9,427 nt of DNA from Synergistaceae bacterium (GTDB lineage: Bacteria > Synergistota > Synergistia > Synergistales > Synergistaceae): assembly GCA_012728505.1 (NCBI GenBank), contig JAAYEY010000008.1:1-9427 (forward strand), given 5' to 3'. Below the pieces are notes generated by a model, which saw only the letters and a list, made by a program, of their open reading frames with translations, had not been told where the DNA came from and ran no database searches. Positions 1 through 5,257 of this stretch are shown piece by piece; the stretch's first letter is position 1, and each line of letters opens with the position of its first letter. The translations under genes and the position numbers were made by a program.

Positions 1-41
1 CTGCGAACGATCAGATCTACTAGTTCAATGTAATCAGGCAT
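1..41 (-). CDS. khpA: KH-domain RNA-binding protein (KhpA/YlqC-like), N-terminal fragment cut by window edge
   Basis: Reading from 41 downward gives ATG and thirteen codons, MPDYIELVDLIVR, before the window ends. A Shine-Dalgarno-like AAGGCGG (57-51) lies nine bases upstream and overlaps the rpsP stop codon, so translation is probably coupled to rpsP. In many bacteria the gene after ffh-rpsP is a small KH-domain protein (KhpA, formerly YlqC) that binds RNA, often as a dimer with KhpB, and its N-terminus typically has an ELV-x-x-I pattern like the one here. Too little is visible to test the KH fold itself (GxxG loop). The name rests mainly on gene order, with weak support from these residues. 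Confidence 0.55.
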   Translation of the reverse strand, partial: MPDYIELVDLIVR

Positions 42-55
42 AACTATCAACCGCC

Positions 56-316
56 TTATTCTGCTGCCGGAGCTTCAATTACCCCAGCTTTTTTGAGCAG
101 TATTTTGGCTGTATCGGAAGGGGAAGCCCCGTTCTTAAGCCAGAATGCTGCACGTTCAACGTCTACTTTAATTTCTGCAGGATCTGTGAGGGGATTGTAG
201 GTCCCGAGTATCTCTAAGAAGCGGCCATCTCTTGGATCATGAGAATCGGCTACTACAAGACGATAAAAAGGAGCCTTCTTTTTCCCGTGGCGGGAAAGAC
301 GAATTCGAACTGACAT
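56..316 (-). CDS. rpsP: 30S ribosomal protein S16
   Basis: This 86-residue protein is S16 of the small ribosomal subunit, which binds 16S rRNA and helps 30S assembly. It opens with [11 protein letters not shown] and continues with [14 protein letters not shown], then [13 protein letters not shown] near residues 31-42 and the W59[11 protein letters not shown] stretch, all hallmarks of the family; the length is normal. The start at 316 is chosen because a perfect AGGAGGTG (333-326) lies nine bases upstream. A longer frame opening with GTG at 328 would start inside that ribosome-binding site, so it is rejected. The stop TAA (58-56) overlaps the ribosome-binding site of the next gene. Unusually, 342 bases of structured non-coding DNA separate it from ffh. 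No convincing promoter of its own was found, so it is probably made by read-through from the ylxM promoter. Confidence 0.97.
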   Translation of the reverse strand: MSVRIRLSRHGKKKAPFYRLVVADSHDPRDGRFLEILGTYNPLTDPAEIKVDVERAAFWLKNGASPSDTAKILLKKAGVIEAPAAE

Positions 317-325
317 TTGCGTAAA

Positions 326-333
326 CACCTCCT
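326..333 (-). promoter_or_regulatory. rpsP ribosome-binding site (decides the start)
   Basis: On the minus strand this reads AGGAGGTG, a full anti-16S match nine bases before the ATG at 316. It fixes the S16 start there and excludes the in-frame GTG at 328. It lies only seven bases downstream of the end of the long hairpin at 341-411, so that structure could affect ribosome access. Confidence 0.85.
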
Positions 334-340
334 GTTTTTA

Positions 341-411
341 GGGTCTCTCGGTAATTTGATTTCTCATTTACTGTCTTAACTGCAGATGTAAATCAAATTA
401 CGGAGAAACCC
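341..411 (-). repeat. Long hairpin in the rpsP leader
   Basis: Arms 341-362 and 390-411 are complementary at 20 of 22 positions. The 345/407 mismatch becomes a G-U pair in the minus-strand transcript and 350/402 is C-C, so the minus RNA pairs slightly better than the plus. The loop (363-389) contains one copy of the GTTAAGAC octamer. No U-tract follows, so it is not a standard terminator. Its position seven bases before the rpsP Shine-Dalgarno suggests a translational or stability role (inference). Confidence 0.75.
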
Positions 412-428
412 GTTGCTATCTTTTTAAA

Positions 429-442
429 ATCGGAAACCCGAT
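429..442 (-). repeat. Small hairpin, possible weak terminator or attenuator
   Basis: Five perfect base pairs (429-433 with 438-442, ATCGG/CCGAT) close a four-base loop. On the minus strand it is followed by TTT then A5 and preceded by a T6 run. The stem is short and the T-tract broken, so termination would be inefficient at best. It lies between two larger structures and could be an attenuator stem, but nothing proves that. Confidence 0.4.
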
Positions 443-466
443 AAAAAAGCCTGTTAGTCGATCGGT

Positions 467-618
467 AATCGATAGGGAGTCGATTGCAAATAAGTTGTTA
501 AGACCTGAGAACCTCAAACCTATACCCTGACTATGAAAAAGGGCGGTTTCAATCAGGCAGGGGTACTTGTCTTAACCTATTGATCCCCAACCGATTTGCA
601 ATCGATTCCCAATTGATT
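467..618. repeat. Long imperfect inverted repeat, 25-nt arms
   Basis: Arms 467-491 and 594-618 match as inverted repeats at 22 of 25 positions, sharing the core CGATTGCAAAT. Inside, 497-504 and 569-576 form a further perfect 8-bp stem, and CCTGA/TCAGG around 526-530 and 553-557 can close the centre. The two arm differences at 471 and 479 would be G-U pairs in plus-strand RNA but A-C mismatches in minus-strand RNA, so the orientation of any RNA is unclear. I found no obvious target-site duplication at its edges and no coding capacity. A miniature inverted-repeat element and a structured RNA are both possible. Confidence 0.65.
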
Positions 619-622
619 TCCG

Positions 623-655
623 GCGGGTGTAACCCGCGCGCGCCCTTACGGGCGC
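623..655 (-). repeat. Tandem GC-rich hairpins just after the ffh stop
   Basis: Two perfect 6-bp stems lie side by side: 640-645 with 650-655 (GCGCCC/GGGCGC, 4-base loop) and 623-628 with 632-637 (GCGGGT/ACCCGC, 3-base loop). They begin four bases past the ffh stop codon. No T-run follows on the minus strand, so intrinsic termination is unlikely. They may protect the ffh 3' end or mark a processing point. Confidence 0.6.
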
Positions 656-658
656 CTG

Positions 659-2038
659 CTACTTGAAGAAACCGCGGCGGCCTCCGTTGAAACCTTTCAT
701 TCCGCCCATTTGAGGAGGCATCTTGAAGCCTTTACCACCGGATGCCATTTTACCGAAGCTCTTCATCATGGTCTTCATCTGTTCATACTGTGCAAGAATC
801 TGATTGACCATCTGTACTGAGGTCCCTGAGCCTTCCGCTATTCTTCTGCGGCGGCTGCCCTTTATAATTTCAGGATTGTGTCTTTCTTTGAAAGTCATAG
901 AGAGAATTATTGCCTCTGTCTGTTTCATCCTTTTGGGATCGATGTTTACATCCTTCAGAGCTTTGCCGGCTCCTGGGATAGGGAGCATTTCAAGTACTTT
1001 TTCAAGGGGCCCCATCTTTTGTATCTGCTGAAGCTGCATGAGCATGTCATCTAAAGTAAACCTATTTTTTTTCAGGCTTTCTGTCATTCTGTTTATGTCG
1101 GCTTCTGATGTGGCAGACTGAACTTTCTCGAGGAGACCTTCCATGTCTCCCATCCCGATGATTCTCTGTGCCATCCTTTTGGCGTCAAAGACCTCTAGAT
1201 CTTCAGTCTTTTCACCACAGCCGGCAAGTTTAATTGGAACGCCTGTGCTTGCACGTACTGCCAGCGAAGGGCCTCCTCTTGCATCACCGTCAAGCTTTGT
1301 AAGTACTACACCGGTAAGGCCGAGGCGTTTGTGGAAGGTATCTGCGACGTTGACTGCTTCCTGTCCTGTCATAGAGTCTACGACAAGAAGTATTTCAGTA
1401 GGGGGCATAGATGTCTTCATTGTTTCGAGCTCAGCCATGAGCTCGTCGTCCATCTGTAGTCGACCTGCGGTATCTAGTATTATCATGTCACAGAGATGAT
1501 CCTCTGCGTATTTGCGAGATTTAGACGCTACTCTTACAGGGTCAGTATCACCGGGTTCAGGGCCCCAAAAAGCGATGTTTGCTTTTTCGGCAAGGACCTT
1601 AAGCTGATCTACAGCTGCAGGTCTACGGAGGTCACAGGCTACTACAAGCGGCTTATGGCTGTTAGCCATCTTTTTTGCAATTTTTACAGCTGTTGTTGTT
1701 TTTCCGGAACCTTGAAGACCTACCATCATGTAAATAGTAGGAGGCTTGGATGATATTTTAAGAGGTACAGGAACTTCGCCCATTATTTTGACGAGTTCCT
1801 CATATACGATTGTAAATATTAGCTGGGCTGGGGTGACAGAATCAAGTACGGTCTTTCCTGTTGCCCGCACTTTGATAGCTTCAACTATATCTTTTACAAC
1901 TTTATAGTTGACGTCAGCTTCAAGGAGGGCTCGACGTACTTCCCGAAGAGCTTCATTGATATCCTCGGTTGTCAGCTTTCCTTTTCCTCTTAGACCGGTA
2001 AAGATATTTTCAAATCTTTCTTTTAGTGAGTCAAACAT
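659..2038 (-). CDS. ffh: Signal recognition particle protein Ffh (SRP54 GTPase)
   Basis: Ffh binds 4.5S RNA and signal sequences of nascent membrane proteins, then docks with the FtsY receptor in a GTP-dependent cycle. The 459 residues show the N-domain helices (about 1-90), then the G domain with P-loop GLQGSGKTT (107-115), DLRRPAA (136-142), DTAGR (189-193), TKLDGDARGG (247-256) and the CGEK segment (274-277). A methionine-rich M domain (about 328-430) carries the RNA-binding SRRRRIAEGSG (395-405). The tail is Gly/Met-rich, as usual. The length is normal and all key residues are intact. ATG at 2038 is preceded by AAGGGG about seven bases upstream, and ylxM ends 11 bases before it. It is the second gene of the ylxM operon. 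Confidence 0.98.
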   Translation of the reverse strand: MFDSLKERFENIFTGLRGKGKLTTEDINEALREVRRALLEADVNYKVVKDIVEAIKVRATGKTVLDSVTPAQLIFTIVYEELVKIMGEVPVPLKISSKPPTIYMMVGLQGSGKTTTAVKIAKKMANSHKPLVVACDLRRPAAVDQLKVLAEKANIAFWGPEPGDTDPVRVASKSRKYAEDHLCDMIILDTAGRLQMDDELMAELETMKTSMPPTEILLVVDSMTGQEAVNVADTFHKRLGLTGVVLTKLDGDARGGPSLAVRASTGVPIKLAGCGEKTEDLEVFDAKRMAQRIIGMGDMEGLLEKVQSATSEADINRMTESLKKNRFTLDDMLMQLQQIQKMGPLEKVLEMLPIPGAGKALKDVNIDPKRMKQTEAIILSMTFKERHNPEIIKGSRRRRIAEGSGTSVQMVNQILAQYEQMKTMMKSFGKMASGGKGFKMPPQMGGMKGFNGGRRGFFK

Positions 2039-2049
2039 TTCTTTTCCCC

Positions 2050-2385
2050 TTATGATTCCAACATTTTTTTAAAGCTGTCGTAGAAGTTTTTCGGAATACT
2101 GTCTTTATATTCCTCGAGCAGGATTAACATCTGTTCGTTTTTTTTGATTTTTTCAAGGAGACCGAGTGCTTTTTCTGTATTTTCCATATGTTCTCTGGCT
2201 CTTGTGACGAGGTCATGTACGCCTTGTCTTGTTACACTGGTAGACTCAGCGGCCTCTGATAGTGAGAGATCACGAAGAAGGACCATCTCACATGCGAGTC
2301 TCTGCTTTTCTGTTATCAGAGATCCGTATGTATCAAGCAGACGCCCGTCTCGTATCCGTTGGTCAAGCGAATCAGTGTTTTGCAC
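2050..2385 (-). CDS. ylxM: YlxM-family helix-turn-helix protein, SRP accessory factor
   Basis: This is a 111-residue protein starting at GTG 2385, with AGGGGG (2397-2392) a few bases upstream and the promoter TSS estimated at about 2409. A longer frame reaching 2514 would run through the promoter and the upstream gene's terminator, so it is rejected. The family signature is visible: LLDTYGSLITEKQR (residues 16-29), then a sigma-region-4-like helix-turn-helix, DLSLSEAAESTSVTRQGVHD (39-58), and a charged helical C-terminus (68-110). YlxM is nearly always encoded beside ffh. Work in streptococci links it to SRP assembly and GTPase activity, and DNA binding has also been considered. It leads the ylxM-ffh-rpsP operon, so an autoregulatory role at the palindrome over its promoter is possible but unproven. 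Confidence 0.9.
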   Translation of the reverse strand: MQNTDSLDQRIRDGRLLDTYGSLITEKQRLACEMVLLRDLSLSEAAESTSVTRQGVHDLVTRAREHMENTEKALGLLEKIKKNEQMLILLEEYKDSIPKNFYDSFKKMLES

Positions 2386-2415
2386 GTTAATCCCCCTATT
2401 AGCTCGAACCAGTGA

Positions 2416-2444
2416 ATTATACTCAGGCACTTCACGCCTGTCAA
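2416..2444 (-). promoter_or_regulatory. Consensus sigma-70 promoter of ylxM-ffh-rpsP
   Basis: The minus strand carries TTGACA (2444-2439), exactly 17 bases, then TATAAT (2421-2416): perfect matches to both hexamers at ideal spacing. The predicted transcription start is near 2409, giving a leader of about 24 bases before the ylxM GTG. Such an ideal promoter fits strong expression. The -35 hexamer lies inside the 28-bp palindrome, suggesting that something modulates it. Confidence 0.9.
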
Positions 2445-2463
2445 GTGATTTCACTTGACAGGC
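2436..2463. promoter_or_regulatory. Perfect 28-bp palindrome over the -35 box (candidate operator)
   Basis: GCCTGTCAAGTGA (2436-2448) and its exact complement (2451-2463) flank a TT centre: 13 of 13 pairs. The centre is about 40 bases upstream of the expected ylxM start. One arm contains the -35 TTGACA of the minus-strand promoter, so the other carries the same hexamer on the plus strand (2455-2460), but no good -10 follows there. No T-run follows on either side, so it is not an intrinsic terminator. A dimeric regulator site is the simplest reading. Confidence 0.7.
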
Positions 2464-2486
2464 AAGGAACGCTCGTTGCGATAGAT

Positions 2487-2518
2487 AAAAAAATGGCCCC
2501 CGCAAGGGGACCATTTTT
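2487..2518 (-). terminator. Intrinsic terminator of the DUF3798 gene
   Basis: On the minus strand, the stem 2518-2506 pairs with 2501-2489 around the loop TTGC (2505-2502). The 2510/2497 position is a U-G pair, so all 13 stem positions pair in that transcript. A T7 run (2493-2487) follows the GC-rich core. It begins about 20 bases past the stop at 2538. In the plus direction the same position is a C-A mismatch, so the minus orientation is favoured. It insulates the ylxM promoter from read-through. Confidence 0.88.
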
Positions 2519-2537
2519 AAAAAACTTAATTATGTGA

Positions 2538-3788
2538 TTACTGAGCCATTTTAATTTTTTCGTATTTCTCAGGAACTTCAACTGAAGTAGCGTTCATGTA
2601 GCCTTTTCCCAGCATATAGGTGTCCTGGTAGACAAGAAGATGGTTTTTCTTTGTTTCGCCTGTTCCGAGGTCAGTGTAGTAGTTTCCGTTCCATGCTGCT
2701 CCCGGTGTGTACTCTGCGTAGCAGGCCATAAGATCTTCTTTGCTGTCAAGTTTTGCTGTTCCTTCAACTATTCTCTTGCCAAACTCAGCAAGAGCGGCAC
2801 TGTTGGTATATCCGTAGGAGTATGCCCATGTTCCCATGCGACCCTTTGCTCCTGCGTCTTCAACTGCCTGTTCAACCTTCTTTAAAATGACTGGCCAGTT
2901 TCCTGCTTCTGCTGCAAGGTCAATCCCGAAGGCTCCGGGGTATCCCATGAGAGGAGAAGGAAGGTCCGCTTCGATGAAGTAGCCGCCGTATTTCGCAAGC
3001 TGCTTAAGGAGCGGTTCGGTGTGGGCGTCATTTGTGCAGAAGAATGCAGTGTTCTTACCATATTTGTTTACCCATGCAGGTGTTTTCTCAAGTATGAACT
3101 GCTGTGCTCCAGCTACACCGACGTCGCTTGTGGGGTCGGGAGCAGTTTCAAATACAAATTTCATACCCATGTCTTTGCATGCCTGTTCCATTATCAGACG
3201 ACGTCTTCCGAGAGTTTCATAGCTCATGTGACGGGGGAAAGAAATGTGCACGAATGTGTCGCATCCGAGTTCTTTTGCAGTGTGGATAATGAGGTAGCCG
3301 CGAGAGACAAAGTCCGCATTGATTGTAAGGTCGGCCACTGAGTCGATTACGTTCGGATCTTCATGAGCTTCTCCAGCGAAGCAGAGGATATCTTCACGCT
3401 TTTCTTTGATGCGGCGAAAACCTTCTGCAGTTCCTGGGATAGCCTGGTTTACTATGACTACCTTCATGTCAGGGTCATCAGCAAGTCCAGCTATCTGGGC
3501 GATGGTTGTTTCCATTTCGGACATAAAGTTGTCAGGATAAGTAAGATGCTGGATCATTCCGCCTGTTGCAACGTCGCCGTACTTTTCGATTGCAAGTTCA
3601 GCACCACGAAGGTCGTCTTCGCTCTGAGAGACCGTACCAGTTACGATACCAATGTGGAAGGCAGCCTTTTCGGGAGCTTGTGCCTCTTCTTGTGCCACTT
3701 CTGCCGGTTTGTTTGCAGATTGCATCATGAACAAACCAAGGGCAGCAACAATAACTACGCCGATAATGATTAACATTTTCTTGGACAT
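2538..3788 (-). CDS. Exported DUF3798-family protein, probable solute-binding protein
   Basis: The 416-residue protein starts at ATG 3788, eight bases after a strong AAGGAGGTT. Residues 5-23 form a hydrophobic signal or anchor segment after MSKK. There is no lipobox cysteine, and a short Ala/Glu-rich linker (28-41) follows. The mature part opens with FHIGIVTGTVSQSEDDLRGAE (44-64), the first strand and loop of a periplasmic-binding-protein type I-like fold. Later recognisable parts are VVIVNQAIPGT (110-120), the SFPRHMS region (183-189), FFCTNDAHTEPLLKQ (249-263) and WAYSYGYTN (321-329). I recognise this as DUF3798 (family uncharacterised, from memory). It has its own promoter and terminator. 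The neighbouring importer operon on the other strand has no binding protein in view, so this is the best local candidate for it. Family confidence is fair; function is inferred. Confidence 0.82.
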   Translation of the reverse strand: MSKKMLIIIGVVIVAALGLFMMQSANKPAEVAQEEAQAPEKAAFHIGIVTGTVSQSEDDLRGAELAIEKYGDVATGGMIQHLTYPDNFMSEMETTIAQIAGLADDPDMKVVIVNQAIPGTAEGFRRIKEKREDILCFAGEAHEDPNVIDSVADLTINADFVSRGYLIIHTAKELGCDTFVHISFPRHMSYETLGRRRLIMEQACKDMGMKFVFETAPDPTSDVGVAGAQQFILEKTPAWVNKYGKNTAFFCTNDAHTEPLLKQLAKYGGYFIEADLPSPLMGYPGAFGIDLAAEAGNWPVILKKVEQAVEDAGAKGRMGTWAYSYGYTNSAALAEFGKRIVEGTAKLDSKEDLMACYAEYTPGAAWNGNYYTDLGTGETKKNHLLVYQDTYMLGKGYMNATSVEVPEKYEKIKMAQ

Positions 3789-3877
3789 ACGCGTAACCTC
3801 CTTGAATTAGTTGAACTTAAAAATATTTCTTGCTTCATTATGAATATCGTTAAATGTTTATATGCAATACTTGTTAA

Positions 3878-3906
3878 ATCTTATATTCAGTTGGTCGTGC
3901 TGTCAA
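3878..3906 (-). promoter_or_regulatory. Promoter of the DUF3798 gene
   Basis: The minus strand has TTGACA (3906-3901), a 17-base spacer, then TAAGAT (3883-3878, four of six to consensus). The predicted start near 3871 leaves a leader of about 80 AT-rich bases before ATG 3788. The -35 box starts 20 bases past the stop of the upstream dehydrogenase gene, and no terminator lies between, so read-through from that gene is also possible. Confidence 0.6.
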
Positions 3907-3926
3907 TAAATGGATGTTTTAGCCAA

Positions 3927-4808
3927 TCATTTATCAACCTGATCATAGAGACAAAATAGCGATTGTGTTCCTGCGTTTTCTAATCCTATTTCCACAACGT
4001 CTTCATATAGTGCTCTTGTTAGTGAGAGGGCAGGTAAATCAAGTCCTATTTCATCTGCGGCTTCCTCCGCTAGTATCATATCTTTAATATAGTGCTTTAC
4101 GAAAAAACCGGGCTCGAAATCTCTATCCAATATTCTTGGTGCATAATTTGTAAGGCTCCAGCTTCCGGCCGCTCCTCCCGATATAGCTTCAAGGACTTCC
4201 TTTGGATCAAGACCACATTCTCTTGCGAATGCCAGTCCTTCGCACATTCCTGTCATAGTTCCCGCTAGCGCAATTTGGTTTACCAATTTTGTCTTTTGTC
4301 CATATCCGGCCGTACCCATGTGTCTTATTTTTGTTCCCATAAGCTTGAAGTAAGGAAGCGCGCGGTCAAAATCTTTTTTCGAACCGCCTACTAAGATTGT
4401 CAATACTGCATCTCTAGCCCCTTTGTCACCTCCGGTTACCGGAGCATCAAGGACGGCGATGTCATGAAGATTCCCAGCTTCCCATATTTTACAGGCCAGC
4501 TTAGGACTTGATGTGGTCATGTCAATTAGCAGGGTGCCCTTTGCCGCTGATTCTAGAAGGCCGTTTTTGCCAAGGTAGACCTCTTCCACGTCCTTGGGAT
4601 AGCCGACAATAGTGAAAATAATATTGCATTTAGATGCCAGAGCTGAAGGTGAATCTTCCCAGACAGCACCCATTTCCATAAGTTTTTTAGCCTTGGTCTT
4701 AGTCCTGTTGTATATGTGTACCTCATTTCCTGCGGCAAGAAGATGACCAGCCATGCTGGCTCCCATTACTCCGGTACCGATAAATCCAAGGATATCTTTA
4801 TTGCTCAT
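3927..4808 (-). CDS. NAD(P)-dependent oxidoreductase, 3-hydroxyisobutyrate dehydrogenase family
   Basis: This 293-residue cytosolic enzyme belongs to the beta-hydroxyacid dehydrogenase family (3-hydroxyisobutyrate dehydrogenase, tartronate semialdehyde reductase, sulfolactaldehyde reductase and relatives), which oxidises or reduces the beta-hydroxyl of small acids. Seen directly: the Rossmann motif GFIGTGVMG (8-16); NRT (34-36), where Arg-Thr after the second strand suggests NADP(H) rather than NAD; the substrate loop DAPVTGG (121-127, usually DAPVSGG); GYGQKTKLVNQ (168-178) with the catalytic lysine K174; and IKDMILA (241-247) in the helical C-terminal domain. Length is normal. ATG 4808 follows AGGAG about ten bases upstream. 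The gene lies head-to-head with the importer operon and upstream of the DUF3798 gene, so it may process an imported hydroxy acid. The exact substrate cannot be told. Confidence 0.9.
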   Translation of the reverse strand: MSNKDILGFIGTGVMGASMAGHLLAAGNEVHIYNRTKTKAKKLMEMGAVWEDSPSALASKCNIIFTIVGYPKDVEEVYLGKNGLLESAAKGTLLIDMTTSSPKLACKIWEAGNLHDIAVLDAPVTGGDKGARDAVLTILVGGSKKDFDRALPYFKLMGTKIRHMGTAGYGQKTKLVNQIALAGTMTGMCEGLAFARECGLDPKEVLEAISGGAAGSWSLTNYAPRILDRDFEPGFFVKHYIKDMILAEEAADEIGLDLPALSLTRALYEDVVEIGLENAGTQSLFCLYDQVDK

Positions 4809-4958
4809 AAATAATCCGCTCCTATTTAGTTACAGTAATTCTGTCGAGGAGAATGATTAAGAGAATCTCAATCCTTACACCGAGCCTGCCGATAGATACA
4901 TCTTAGGTTAGATGTTAAAAATATTGTTTTCTCGTGATTTCTATGTTAATCTTCTCCT

Positions 4959-4987
4959 ATAATACTACTTAACCCTTTCATTATCCA
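4959..4987 (-). promoter_or_regulatory. Candidate promoter of the dehydrogenase gene
   Basis: The minus strand shows TGGATA (4987-4982), 17 bases, then TATTAT (4964-4959), four and five of six matches to consensus. The leader to ATG 4808 would be about 145 bases and includes a 6-bp hairpin (4898-4903 with 4910-4915, ACATCT/AGATGT). The region is AT-rich, so a chance match is quite possible. Confidence 0.35.
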
Positions 4988-5101
4988 TGACAAAAAGCAC
5001 TTTATAAGAAATTAGTTTCGTTTGGTCGCCATAGTGAACTAGGGAATTATGGCTTTAAATAAAAAAATGTTATTTGACTTATTGATCTATTTTATGTGAG
5101 T

Positions 5102-5130
5102 TTATCTTTACGTCGAATAGGTATTATAAT
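5102..5130 (+). promoter_or_regulatory. Candidate promoter of the ABC transporter operon
   Basis: TATAAT at 5125-5130 is a perfect -10 box. The best -35 at 17-base spacing is TTATCT (5102-5107), only three of six matches, which suggests activator dependence or a chance match. The start would be near 5137, with a leader of about 120 bases to ATG 5258. Confidence 0.45.
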
Positions 5131-5257
5131 GATTGCTGAACGGGTTGTTTTGTAGTGGATTCTCAATCTGTTTTGTGTTGTCGTTGTTGAGATGTGTTTT
5201 ATTTGAGATAAGTATAAGCCAATGTTCATTTAGTGTTTAAAAAATGAGGTGAATCGG

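Larger units (their letters stand above)
317..658 (-). other. Structured non-coding gap between ffh and rpsP (unrecognised)
   Basis: No credible gene was seen in these 342 bases on either strand. In the direction of the operon (658 down to 317) it holds, in order: two adjacent GC-rich hairpins (655-623), a long inverted repeat with arms 618-594 and 491-467, a small hairpin (442-429), and a long hairpin (411-341) directly before the rpsP ribosome-binding site. The octamer GTTAAGAC or its complement occurs three times (576-569, 504-497, 380-373). Such density of complementary arms is not expected by chance. It could be a cis-acting RNA controlling rpsP, a processing site (for example for RNase III), a non-coding RNA, or a non-autonomous insertion. 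I do not recognise a known RNA family in it. Confidence 0.6.
4809..5257. other. Divergent intergenic region, no gene seen
   Basis: These 449 AT-rich bases separate the head-to-head dehydrogenase and transporter genes. They hold candidate promoters for both directions and small inverted repeats: ACATCT/AGATGT (4898-4903, 4910-4915), an imperfect GATT...AATC dyad (4856-4874) and TCTCAA/TTGAGA (5161-5166, 5187-5192). The TTGAGAT of the last recurs as a direct copy at 5203-5209. These could be regulator half-sites or leader structure. No linked regulator gene is visible, and no open frame here looks genuine. Confidence 0.6.

Noticed and set aside
541..577. CRISPR-repeat-like stretch containing GTTTCAATC
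   Set aside because: The motif occurs once, with no second copy at regular spacing and no cas gene in view. It lies inside the centre of the inverted repeat, which explains it better.
2455..2490. Plus-strand promoter from the mirrored TTGACA in the palindrome
   Set aside because: No acceptable -10 hexamer lies 16-18 bases downstream, and the only thing ahead is a terminator and a gene on the opposite strand.
2386..2514. N-terminal extension of YlxM to an upstream start at 2514
   Set aside because: The extension would translate through the consensus promoter, the palindrome and the terminator of the neighbouring gene. The GTG at 2385 has a good ribosome site and matches the family's usual N-terminus.
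3363..3773. 136-codon plus-strand open frame opposite the DUF3798 gene
   Set aside because: It is antisense to a well-supported gene, with no domain and a cysteine/phenylalanine-rich composition typical of shadow frames.
5049..5099. 16-residue open frame MALNKKMLFDLLIYFM upstream of the transporter operon
   Set aside because: It starts upstream of the better promoter candidate, has only a weak AGGGA before it and is very short. A leader peptide cannot be excluded, but nothing supports it.
5074..5102. TTGACT as the -35 box of the transporter promoter
   Set aside because: At 16-18 base spacing there is no TATAAT-like hexamer. The TATAAT at 5125 is 45 bases away.
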